A DNA stretch of 64,000 bases. Origin: Pseudomonas atagonensis (GTDB lineage Bacteria > Pseudomonadota > Gammaproteobacteria > Pseudomonadales > Pseudomonadaceae). The stretch lies in assembly GCF_011369485.1 (NCBI RefSeq), contig NZ_VXCA01000030.1:115509-179508 (forward strand). Direction: 5' to 3'. The position numbers and the translations under genes are program-made. Positions within the stretch are counted from its first letter, which is position 1; every line of letters starts with the position of its first letter. Below are positions 42,320 through 50,554 of this stretch, one piece after another. The notes under the pieces are model-generated. The model was not told where the DNA came from, searched no databases, and saw only the letters and a list, made by a program, of their open reading frames with translations.

Positions 42320-43696
42320 TCAGCACTCGACGGCGCTGACCGCCAACCCACCGCGCGAGGTCTCTTTATATTTGTCATGCATGTCGGCACCGGTATCGCG
42401 CATGGTGCGGATCACCCGGTCCAGTGAGATGAAGTGCTGACCGTCGCCACGCAAAGCCATTTGCGCCGCATTGATTGCCTTCACCGCCGCAATCGCATTG
42501 CGCTCGATGCACGGCACTTGCACCAGACCGCCCACCGGGTCGCAGGTCAGGCCGAGGTTGTGCTCCAGGCCGATTTCCGCCGCGTTGCACAACTGCTCCG
42601 GGCTTGCGCCGAGGATTTCAGCCAGCCCTGCCGCCGCCATCGCGCAGGCAGAACCGACTTCACCCTGACAACCGACTTCGGCACCGGAGATCGACGCATT
42701 CTTCTTGCACAGAATCCCCACCGCCGCTGCTCCGAGGAAGTAATCGACCACGTTGGCGTCGGTGACTGCTTCGCTGAACTTCATAAAGTAGTGCAACACC
42801 GCCGGGATGATCCCCGCCGCACCATTGGTCGGCGCCGTGACCATGCGCCCGCCCGCCGCGTTTTCTTCATTCACGGCGAGGGCGAACAGGTTGACCCACT
42901 CCATCGCACTCAGCGTCGAGCCGATCACATTGGGCTTGTTCAACTCCTGCAGGCTGCGATGCAGCTTGGCCGCACGTCGACGCACATTCAAACCGCCCGG
43001 CAGAATGCCTTCGTGTTTGAGGCCTTGCTCGACGCAGTCCTGCATCGCCCGCCACAGCTTCATCAACCCGACGCGGATTTCCTCTTCACTGCGCCAGACC
43101 TTTTCGTTGGCCATCATCAGTTCGGCCACGCGCAGGTTGTTGTTCTTGCACAGCTCCAGCAGCTCGACGGCACTGGAAAAGTCATAAGGCAATTCGGTGC
43201 GATCCAGATCGACCACGCCGCTGGAAGCCTGCGCCTGATCCACGACAAAACCGCCACCGACCGAATAGTAGGTGTCGCGGTGCAACTCACCGTGATCGCC
43301 CTCGGCAACCAGTGTCATGGCGTTGGGGTGGAACGGCAGGTTTTCGTCGATCAGGCGCATGTCGCGCGCCCAGACAAACGGCACCGACAGGCGACCATCC
43401 AGAAGCAGGGTGTGGGTTTCACGCAGCGCCTGAATACGCGGGCCGATCTGCGACGGGTCGATTGCGTCCGGCCACTCGCCCATCAGGCCCATGATCACCG
43501 CGTTGTCGCTGCCGTGACCGATACCGGTGGCCGACAGCGATCCGAACAATTGCACTTCGATCCGCCGCACCTGTTCCAGCAGGTGTTTGCCCCTGAGCGA
43601 CTCGACAAACAATGCCGCGGCGCGCATCGGCCCGACGGTGTGGGAACTGGAAGGGCCGATGCCGATTTTGAACAGGTCGAAAACGCTGATAGCCAT
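42320..43696 (-). CDS. sdaB: L-serine ammonia-lyase, iron-sulfur-dependent single-chain type
   Basis: 458 aa, ATG at 43696. Converts serine to pyruvate and ammonia, the exit of the betaine-glycine-serine route. The GPSSSHTVGPMRAA motif is near residue 15. Candidate iron-sulfur cysteines are in SGAEVGCQGEVGSACAM, LGLTCDPVGG and QVPCIERN. Lies beside gbdR and divergent from cbcX, as in P. aeruginosa. No glycine riboswitch was recognised in either flank. Confidence 0.95.
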   Translation of the reverse strand: MAISVFDLFKIGIGPSSSHTVGPMRAAALFVESLRGKHLLEQVRRIEVQLFGSLSATGIGHGSDNAVIMGLMGEWPDAIDPSQIGPRIQALRETHTLLLDGRLSVPFVWARDMRLIDENLPFHPNAMTLVAEGDHGELHRDTYYSVGGGFVVDQAQASSGVVDLDRTELPYDFSSAVELLELCKNNNLRVAELMMANEKVWRSEEEIRVGLMKLWRAMQDCVEQGLKHEGILPGGLNVRRRAAKLHRSLQELNKPNVIGSTLSAMEWVNLFALAVNEENAAGGRMVTAPTNGAAGIIPAVLHYFMKFSEAVTDANVVDYFLGAAAVGILCKKNASISGAEVGCQGEVGSACAMAAAGLAEILGASPEQLCNAAEIGLEHNLGLTCDPVGGLVQVPCIERNAIAAVKAINAAQMALRGDGQHFISLDRVIRTMRDTGADMHDKYKETSRGGLAVSAVEC

Positions 43697-43918
43697 TGCT
43701 GCAGAGCTCCTGAGGATGCCGATCCGGGGCGATAAGCGCCCGCTGGCGGAGCTGCTACGCTCAAGCTGCGATCCGCCGGAATGCCCGCATCATCAGGCTT
43801 TTGTCAGGTCGCACGGCGTCTGACACCGACGCACTCATGCCCACTAACGCCGTGCCGCTTTCGTCCCCGGTTTTCGCCGTTTTTATGCGGTTCAGATGGC
43901 CAGACGGGGCCAAAAAAA
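43697..43918. other. Upstream region of sdaB
   Basis: 222 bp with no gene I can support, holding the sdaB promoter and the distal part of the cbcX control region. A CAAAAAAAGC run closes it before the triple repeat. No strong hairpin was seen. Confidence 0.4.
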
Positions 43919-43972
43919 GCTGTAAACGACGTCACTGACACTGGATGCGACCATCCCTGTACTGGATACGAC
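43919..43972. promoter_or_regulatory. Triple 21-bp-spaced direct repeat upstream of cbcX
   Basis: GCTGTAAACGAC (43919), ACTGGATGCGAC (43940) and ACTGGATACGAC (43961) repeat at exactly 21-bp intervals; the last two match at 11 of 12, and the first matches the third at 9 of 12. This spacing puts all three on one helical face, the geometry of AraC-family operators. cbcXWV is a known GbdR target in P. aeruginosa. The assignment to GbdR is inference. It lies 160 bp before the cbcX start. Confidence 0.65.
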
Positions 43973-44132
43973 GCCCCCTGTAGGCGTCAGATTTTCACTG
44001 GTACATGATCGTTATGACTCGATTGCAAGGCGCCGTGGTAGAGCTGTCTCCAGAACGCCATCCAACCGCAACCTATAAGTGCGGTGGTCCACAGTCGGAA
44101 CACTGCCAAAAAAAACACCAAGGAGTCCATCC

Positions 44133-45083
44133 ATGAAAGGTTCCCCGTCGTTGTTGTTGGCCGCCATGCTGAGTCTGCCGTTACTGGCTCAAGCCGCAGA
44201 ACCGGCGCAGTGCAGTACCGTTAACTTCTCCGATGTCGGCTGGACCGACATCACCGCAACTACCGCAACCACCTCCGTCGTTCTCAACGCCCTCGGCTAC
44301 AAGACCAAGACCACCATGATCTCCGTGCCGGTGACCTACAAGTCGCTGGCCGACGGCAAGAACATGGACGTGTTCCTCGGTAACTGGATGCCGACCATGG
44401 AGAACGACATCAAGGCCTACCGCGACGCCGGCACCGTGGAAACCGTGCGCACCAACCTCAAGGGCGCCAAGTACACCCTCGCCGTGCCGCAAGCCCTGTA
44501 TGACAAAGGTCTGCACGACTTCGCCGACATCGCCAAATTCAAGAAAGAACTCGACGGCAAAATCTACGGCATCGAGCCTGGCAACGACGGCAACCGTCTG
44601 ATCCAGAGCATGATCGACAAGGACGCCTTCGGCCTGAAAACCGCCGGTTTCAAAGTCGTCGAATCCTCCGAAGCGGGCATGCTCTCGCAGGTTGACCGCG
44701 CACAGAAACGCGACACCGCCGTGGTCTTCCTCGGCTGGGCGCCGCACCCGATGAACAAGCGCTTCAAGATTCAATACCTGACCGGTGGCGATGATTTCTT
44801 CGGCCCCGACTTCGGTGCTGCGACCGTGGCGACCAACACCCGCAAGGGTTACGCCGAGGAATGCAGCAACGTCGGTCAGTTGCTGAAGAACCTGGAGTTC
44901 AACGTCGACATGGAAAGTGAACTGATGGGCAACATCCTCGACGACAAGATGAAGCCTGACGCGGCCGCCAAGGCCTGGCTGAAAAAGAATCCACAGGTGC
45001 TCGATACCTGGCTCGCTGGCGTGACCACCATTGACGGTAAACCTGGCCTGGAGGCCGTGAAAGCCAAGCTTGCACAGCCTTGA
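44133..45083 (+). CDS. cbcX: Periplasmic choline/betaine/carnitine-binding protein
   Basis: 316 aa from the ATG at 44133 (MKGSPSLLLA), with AAGGAG upstream; an ATG-initiated frame from 44079 is rejected because the signal peptide starts here. Signal peptide about 1-22 (LSLPLLAQAAE). Substrate-cage aromatics are in NFSDVGWTDI, FLGNWMP and GWAPHPMN. Substrate-binding component of the CbcXWV ABC importer and paralogue of CaiX. Separated from cbcW by 76 bp. Confidence 0.94.
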   Translation: MKGSPSLLLAAMLSLPLLAQAAEPAQCSTVNFSDVGWTDITATTATTSVVLNALGYKTKTTMISVPVTYKSLADGKNMDVFLGNWMPTMENDIKAYRDAGTVETVRTNLKGAKYTLAVPQALYDKGLHDFADIAKFKKELDGKIYGIEPGNDGNRLIQSMIDKDAFGLKTAGFKVVESSEAGMLSQVDRAQKRDTAVVFLGWAPHPMNKRFKIQYLTGGDDFFGPDFGAATVATNTRKGYAEECSNVGQLLKNLEFNVDMESELMGNILDDKMKPDAAAKAWLKKNPQVLDTWLAGVTTIDGKPGLEAVKAKLAQP

Positions 45084-45159
45084 ATTAAAGGGGCATCGCT
45101 TATGCCGGGCGGGCTAACCGCCCGGGCTGTTATTTCCTTGCATGCGGACGTTCACTACC

Positions 45160-46005
45160 ATGCTGATTGATCAGAAAATCCCTTTAGGCCAGTACATCGC
45201 GGGCTTCGTTGAATGGTTGACGCAACACGGCGCCAACACCTTCGACGCAATCGCCGTGACCCTGGAAACGATGATCCACGGCGTGACGTTTGCGCTCACC
45301 TGGTTCAACCCTTTTGTCTTGATCGGCCTGATTGCCCTGCTCGCCCATTTCATCCAGCGCAAATGGGGGCTGACTGTTTTTGTGATTGCCTCCTTCCTGC
45401 TGATCCTCAATCTGGGGTACTGGCAGGAAACCATGGAAACCCTCGCCCAGGTCATGTTCGCGACCCTGGTCTGCGTGGTCATCGGCGTGCCGCTGGGCAT
45501 CGTCGCCGCGCACAAACCGATGTTCTACACTTTAATGCGTCCGGTACTCGATCTGATGCAGACCGTACCGACCTTCGTTTACCTCATTCCTACCCTGACC
45601 CTCTTCGGGCTGGGTGTGGTGCCGGGCCTGATCTCCACGGTGGTGTTCGCCATCGCAGCGCCGATCCGCCTGACCTACCTGGGCATCCGCGATGTCCCGC
45701 AAGAACTGATGGACGCCGGCAAAGCCTTTGGCTGCTCGCGTCGCCAATTGCTCTCACGGATCGAACTGCCTCACGCCATGCCGAGCATCGCGGCCGGCAT
45801 CACCCAGTGCATCATGCTGTCGCTGTCGATGGTGGTGATCGCGGCACTGGTGGGCGCCGACGGACTCGGCAAACCGGTGGTCAACGCACTGAACACTGCT
45901 GATATCGCCCTGGGCTTCGAAGCGGGCCTGGCGATCGTACTGCTGGCGATCATGCTCGACCGTATCTGCAAACAACCCGACGCCAAAGTAGGGGGTGACG
46001 CATGA
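45160..46005 (+). CDS. cbcW: Choline/betaine/carnitine ABC transporter permease
   Basis: 281 aa from the ATG at 45160 (MLIDQKIPLG). ProW/OpuAB-type permease with about six membrane helices. The BPD-transport coupling loop contains ELMDAGKAFGCSRRQLLSRI. Overlaps cbcV by four bases (ATGA, 46002-46005), indicating coupling. Only one permease gene is present, so a homodimer is expected. Confidence 0.95.
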   Translation: MLIDQKIPLGQYIAGFVEWLTQHGANTFDAIAVTLETMIHGVTFALTWFNPFVLIGLIALLAHFIQRKWGLTVFVIASFLLILNLGYWQETMETLAQVMFATLVCVVIGVPLGIVAAHKPMFYTLMRPVLDLMQTVPTFVYLIPTLTLFGLGVVPGLISTVVFAIAAPIRLTYLGIRDVPQELMDAGKAFGCSRRQLLSRIELPHAMPSIAAGITQCIMLSLSMVVIAALVGADGLGKPVVNALNTADIALGFEAGLAIVLLAIMLDRICKQPDAKVGGDA

Positions 46006-47180
46006 GCATAATTCGCTTCGAAGACGTCGACGTAATCTTCTCCAAAGATCCGCGCGAGGCGCTCAAGCTGCTGGATCAGGGCATGACGCGCAACGAGATC
46101 CTGAAGAAAACCGGGCAGATCGTCGGCGTGGAAAAAGCCACGCTGGACATCAACAAAGGCGAGATCTGCGTGCTGATGGGTCTGTCCGGTTCCGGCAAAT
46201 CGAGCCTGCTGCGCTGCATCAACGGCCTCAACACCGTGAGCCGTGGCAAGCTGTTCGTCGAGCATGAAAACCGCCAGATCGACATCGCTTCGTGCACTCC
46301 GGCCGAGCTGAAAATGATGCGCACCAAGCGCATCGCCATGGTGTTCCAGAAGTTCGCCCTGATGCCGTGGCTGACGGTGCGCGAGAACATCAGTTTCGGT
46401 CTGGAAATGCAGGGTCGTCCGGAGAAGGAACGCAAGAAACTGGTCGACGAAAAACTCGAACTGGTCGGCCTGACGCAATGGCGCAACAAGAAACCCGACG
46501 AACTCTCCGGCGGCATGCAGCAGCGTGTCGGTCTGGCGCGTGCACTGGCGATGGACGCCGACATTTTGTTGATGGATGAACCGTTCTCGGCGCTCGACCC
46601 GCTGATCCGTCAGGGTTTGCAGGATGAACTGCTGGAGCTGCAACGCAAGCTGAGCAAGACCATCGTTTTCGTGAGCCACGACCTTGATGAAGCTCTGAAA
46701 TTGGGTAGCCGCATCGCGATCATGAAGGACGGCCGGATCATTCAGTACAGCGTGCCGGAAGAGATCGTGCTGAACCCGGCAGACGATTACGTGCGTACGT
46801 TCGTGGCGCACACCAATCCGCTCAACGTACTGTGCGGTCGTAGCCTGATGCGCACGCTGGACAAGTGCAAACGCATCAACGGTTCAGTATGTCTGGATCC
46901 GGGCGGCGATTCGTGGCTGGATCTGGCTGAAGGCAACACCATCAAGGGTGCGCGGCAGAACGGTTCGGTGCTGAACCTGCAGAACTGGGCACCGGGGCAA
47001 GCGGTGGAAGGCCTGGAACGCAAACCGACGCTGGTGGACTCGAATATCGGCATGCGTGATGCGTTACAAATTCGTTATCAGACCGGCAACAAACTGGTGC
47101 TGCACGATAACAATCATGTGGTGGGGATTTTGGGCGACAGTGAGTTGTATCACGCGTTGCTGGGCAAGAACCTCGGTTAA
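46002..47180 (+). CDS. cbcV: Choline/betaine/carnitine ABC transporter ATPase
   Basis: 392 aa. Walker A GLSGSGKSS at 60-68, signature LSGGMQQR, Walker B ILLMDEPFSALDP. The C-terminal 110 or so residues form a CBS-domain pair as in ProV/OpuAA, which sense ionic strength or nucleotide. Energises CbcW and probably serves both CbcX and CaiX. Followed by a strong terminator. Confidence 0.95.
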   Translation: MSIIRFEDVDVIFSKDPREALKLLDQGMTRNEILKKTGQIVGVEKATLDINKGEICVLMGLSGSGKSSLLRCINGLNTVSRGKLFVEHENRQIDIASCTPAELKMMRTKRIAMVFQKFALMPWLTVRENISFGLEMQGRPEKERKKLVDEKLELVGLTQWRNKKPDELSGGMQQRVGLARALAMDADILLMDEPFSALDPLIRQGLQDELLELQRKLSKTIVFVSHDLDEALKLGSRIAIMKDGRIIQYSVPEEIVLNPADDYVRTFVAHTNPLNVLCGRSLMRTLDKCKRINGSVCLDPGGDSWLDLAEGNTIKGARQNGSVLNLQNWAPGQAVEGLERKPTLVDSNIGMRDALQIRYQTGNKLVLHDNNHVVGILGDSELYHALLGKNLG

Positions 47181-47186
47181 GGCGGG

Positions 47187-47224
47187 ATAAAAAAAGGGAT
47201 CGCAGTGAGCGATCCCTTTTTTAT
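47187..47224. terminator. Bidirectional intrinsic terminator after cbcV
   Basis: AAAAAGGGATCGC / GCGATCCCTTTTT stem with a short AGTGA loop and T-runs on both strands. It ends the cbcXWV operon 7 bp after the stop. Confidence 0.92.
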
Positions 47225-47240
47225 TGGGTCAGGGAAAAGA

Positions 47241-47421
47241 GCCCCTCACCCTAGCCCTCTCCCGGAGGGAGAGGGAACCTACCGAGTTGTCTTTCGCTAT
47301 ACATCGACCTGAAAGATCAGAGTCGATTATGGATTCAGTGAAACTCGTTCAGGTCGACGTAGTTCTCAAGCATCCCGCAATCAGTCCCCTCTCCCCCCGG
47401 GAGAGGGTTAGGGTGAGGGGC
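47241..47421. repeat. 181-bp palindrome-ended element, family D (copy 3)
   Basis: Opens GCCCCTCACCCTAGCCCTCT and closes GGGTTAGGGTGAGGGGC, with CCCTCTCCCGGAGGGAGAGGG-type inner arms. The interior has TCGATTATGGATTC, which is the complement of GAATCCATAATCGA in copy D1. It lies between the cbcV terminator and the betT stop. Confidence 0.85.
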
Positions 47422-47429
47422 TTTTGATC

Positions 47430-49427
47430 TTAGCTGTACACCCGGCCAAGGAGCTGCCGATGGCTTTCAAACTGATCGAGCACATCCCGCGTGATCTGAT
47501 CCTGCGTGAAGCCCATCAGGTCGTAATCCTGGCTGCCATTGTGCAGGTACACCTCGGCGCGATAGAAACGCTGACGCGCCTCTTCGGATTCAACCGACTC
47601 GGTCGGGGTCGCCAGATAGCCGTCCAGGCTGACTTCGTAGACGAAAGGGTTACCCTCTTCCATCTCGATGCGCACGCCCATGCAACGCTTGGACTTGCCC
47701 AGCAGCGTCTGCACTTCCAGACCCTGTGCACGCATCTGCGCGGCAGCATCTTCCAGCGCCGGGCTGACCTGCTTGTCCATGAAACGCTGCACCACCGACT
47801 GGCTCGGCTGAAGGTCCAACTGAGTCAGACGCTCGCTGAAACCACGACGACCGCGCTCCGCCAGTTGCGCCTGCTCCTGTTCGATCTGCACGTCCTGACG
47901 CATCGCCTTGTGCAGGCCAAACATGAAGAACACCAGCACCACCGAGAACGGCAGACCGGCCAGCACCACCATGGTTTGCATGGCTTCGAAGTTACCGGCG
48001 AACAAAAGGCCGATGGTCACCAGAGTGATCACCACCGACCAGAAGATTCGCAGCCAGTGCGGCGCATCTTCGTCGACGTTGCCGCCCTTGCAGGACAGAT
48101 TCGCCATCATGACCGCGCCAGAGTCGGCCGGGGTCAGGAACAGCACGAAGCCAACAAAGATCGACACACCGATGACGACTTTCGACGCCGGGTAGTGTTC
48201 AAGCAATTGATAGATCGCCATCGACGGCTGTTCCAGCGCCGTCTTGCCAAGCTCGACAGCCCCCTGGTTCATCACCAGATCCAAAGCCGAGTTGCCGAAG
48301 ATCGACAGCCACGCCAAGGTAAAGCCCAGCGGAATCAGCAGCACGCCGGCGACCAGTTCACGCACGGTACGACCACGGGAAATACGCGCGATGAACATGC
48401 CTACGAATGGTGCCCAGGAAATCCACCACGCCCAGTAGAACAGTGTCCACAGACCCAGCCAGCGGTCGGACTTGGCGCTGTCGCCTTCATAGACGTACAG
48501 GTCGAAAGTCTTCAGCACCACGCCATTGAGGTAGTCGCCGATGTTCTGCACGAAGCCGTTAAGCAGGTGCAGGGTCGGGCCGAACAGCAGGACGAAAATC
48601 AGCAGACCACTGAACAGCACGATGTTCAGGTTGGACAGACGACGAATGCCGTTTTCCACGCCGGACACGGCAGCGATGGTCGCCACGGTGCTCATCACGA
48701 TGATCACGATCAGCAGGTTGGTGTTGCTGTGTTCCATGCCGAACAGGTTTTCCAGGCCCGAGGACACTTGCAGCGAACCGATCCCCAGGTTCGTCACCAG
48801 CCCCAGCAGGGTCACGAACATGCCGAAGCCGTCCACCGCGTGACCGGCAGCACCCTTGACCCAACGCTCGCCCACCAGCGGATACAGCGCCGAACGCAGG
48901 GCCAGCGGCTGGTTATGACGGTAAGCAAAGTAGGCAACGGCCAGACCGACCAGTGCGTAAATCGCCCAGCCGTGCAGGCCCCAGTGCAGGAATGTCAGCT
49001 GTACAGCCTGACGCGCGGCCATGTTGGTGGCCGATACGCCTTCCGGCGGATTGAAGTAGTGATCCAGTGGCTCGGACGCGCCGAAGTACAACAGCGAAAT
49101 ACCGATACCCGACGAGAACAGCATCCCCGCCCAGGCGCCGTAACTGAAATCCGGGGTGTCGTCCTTGCTGCCCAGTTTGAGTTTGCCGTACGAGGAAAAC
49201 GCCAGGCCCACGACAAACACCAGATAGGCAGCGATCACCACCATGTAGTACCAGCCGAAGCTGCGCGACAACCAGGCCTGAGCGATACCCAACAGTCTGC
49301 CGGCCTCTTGCGGGGCGATAATCAGAATGGCGGTCAACAACAGAATCAGCGCGGTAGAGGTGTAGAACACCCAACCGTTGACCGTCACCTTCTCGGGCGG
49401 GGTCTTTATAAGCGAGGCAGAACTCAT
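47430..49427 (-). CDS. betT: BCCT-family choline transporter
   Basis: 665 aa from the ATG at 49427 (MSSASLIKTP); the frame reaches 49706 but those codons are the control region. About 12 membrane helices. BCCT signature regions FGWYYMVV and GIGISLLYFGASEPLDHY. A C-terminal cytoplasmic tail of roughly 150 residues (after about 510) suits an osmosensing or high-capacity choline carrier. Divergent from betI across a 425-bp region with the BetI palindrome. Sodium or proton coupling cannot be read from the sequence. Confidence 0.94.
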   Translation of the reverse strand: MSSASLIKTPPEKVTVNGWVFYTSTALILLLTAILIIAPQEAGRLLGIAQAWLSRSFGWYYMVVIAAYLVFVVGLAFSSYGKLKLGSKDDTPDFSYGAWAGMLFSSGIGISLLYFGASEPLDHYFNPPEGVSATNMAARQAVQLTFLHWGLHGWAIYALVGLAVAYFAYRHNQPLALRSALYPLVGERWVKGAAGHAVDGFGMFVTLLGLVTNLGIGSLQVSSGLENLFGMEHSNTNLLIVIIVMSTVATIAAVSGVENGIRRLSNLNIVLFSGLLIFVLLFGPTLHLLNGFVQNIGDYLNGVVLKTFDLYVYEGDSAKSDRWLGLWTLFYWAWWISWAPFVGMFIARISRGRTVRELVAGVLLIPLGFTLAWLSIFGNSALDLVMNQGAVELGKTALEQPSMAIYQLLEHYPASKVVIGVSIFVGFVLFLTPADSGAVMMANLSCKGGNVDEDAPHWLRIFWSVVITLVTIGLLFAGNFEAMQTMVVLAGLPFSVVLVFFMFGLHKAMRQDVQIEQEQAQLAERGRRGFSERLTQLDLQPSQSVVQRFMDKQVSPALEDAAAQMRAQGLEVQTLLGKSKRCMGVRIEMEEGNPFVYEVSLDGYLATPTESVESEEARQRFYRAEVYLHNGSQDYDLMGFTQDQITRDVLDQFESHRQLLGRVYS

Positions 49428-49762
49428 GGCACAAATGCTCCAGGCAGTGCGAGAGAAGAACACAAGGCAACACGGATACCCGACCAATCGGTTAGTTGGC
49501 AGCCGACCGGCGAGTGATATAAAGACACCCCGAAAAAGCCCGAACCTGCCGAAATGGCGCTGCGAATCGCTTTCGTGGCCGAGGTACGGACGTTCATCCG
49601 AAACCTGGCCCTGAGCGTCTTGCCCTTTCAACACGTCCATCGAATCGCGAACCGCGCCATGCCCCACGCAGGTTTCAAGCATTTTCGGATGTCGTTTTAT
49701 CGCCATTTACAAGCAGAAATAATCTGTAGGCAGCGACGATTTGTCGCAGATCTTATTCTTTG
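49428..49762. other. betT-side part of the betT-betI intergenic region
   Basis: 335 bp. In-frame codons upstream of betT here have no family character, so I see no gene. It should contain the betT promoter and leader. A purine-rich stretch suited to ribosome binding just before the betT ATG is not obvious. Confidence 0.4.
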
Positions 49763-49782
49763 TTGATTGAACGTTCAATCAA
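49763..49782. promoter_or_regulatory. Probable BetI operator, 20-bp perfect palindrome
   Basis: TTGATTGAACGTTCAATCAA is a perfect inverted repeat centred 80 bp before betI. TetR-type BetI repressors bind such palindromes between betT and betIBA in E. coli and other Pseudomonas, and choline relieves repression. Confidence 0.85.
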
Positions 49783-49852
49783 AACAAAATAGACTGGCCC
49801 TCAATCCGATAGGCGTTTATCGCCTCTCGGAAGGCCTAAGGAGATGTGCAAG

Positions 49853-50446
49853 ATGCCCAAGGTCGGTATGCAACCCATCCGCCGCCAACAACTGATCGAA
49901 GCCACTTTGCAGGCCGTCGATCAGGTCGGAATGGGGGACGCCAGCATTGCGCTGATCGCCCGTCTGGCCGGTGTCTCGAATGGCATCATCAGTCACTACT
50001 TTCAGGACAAGAACGGCCTGATTGCCGCCACGATGCGGTATCTGATGACCGCCCTCAGCGAGAGCGTCACCGCGCGCCGTCAGGCGCTGGCAGATGACAG
50101 CCCACGGGCGCATCTGCAGGTGATCATCGAAGGCAACTTCGACGCCAGCCAGGTCAATGGCCCGGCAATGAAAACCTGGCTGGCCTTCTGGGCCACCAGC
50201 ATGCACCAGCCGTCTTTGCACAGGTTGCAGCGGATCAACGATCACCGTCTGTATTCCAACCTGTGCTGCGAGTTCCGCCGTGTGTTGCCGCTCGAAGATG
50301 CGCGCAGTGCAGCGCGTGGACTGGCAGCGTTGATTGACGGCTTGTGGTTGCGCGGCGCGCTGTCGGGAGACGCTTTCGACACCGCGCAGGCGCAACAGAT
50401 CGCTTACGAATACATGGATTTCCAATTGGCCAAGAAGGTGAGCTAG
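49853..50446 (+). CDS. betI: TetR-family choline-responsive repressor
   Basis: 197 aa from the ATG at 49853 (MPKVGMQPIR), with AAGGAG upstream. N-terminal TetR HTH: ALIARLAGVSNGIISHYF with helix tail DKNGLIAATMRYL. Length and the motif GMGDASIALIA match BetI. First gene of betIBA; represses betIBA and probably betT through the palindrome at 49763. Confidence 0.95.
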   Translation: MPKVGMQPIRRQQLIEATLQAVDQVGMGDASIALIARLAGVSNGIISHYFQDKNGLIAATMRYLMTALSESVTARRQALADDSPRAHLQVIIEGNFDASQVNGPAMKTWLAFWATSMHQPSLHRLQRINDHRLYSNLCCEFRRVLPLEDARSAARGLAALIDGLWLRGALSGDAFDTAQAQQIAYEYMDFQLAKKVS

Positions 50447-50554
50447 AGCACAGAGAAAACGCTCGGCCCCTGAACTGTCACCGACCAGCGATGCCACAGC
50501 TACATGGCTCACCCGGTGACCAACGCCAACCACTAATGCACTTGCGAGGACACT

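Noticed and set aside
43697..44132. Glycine or THF riboswitch upstream of sdaB or cbcX
   Set aside because: I could not find the conserved glycine aptamer cores or a linked terminator or ribosome-binding-site switch.
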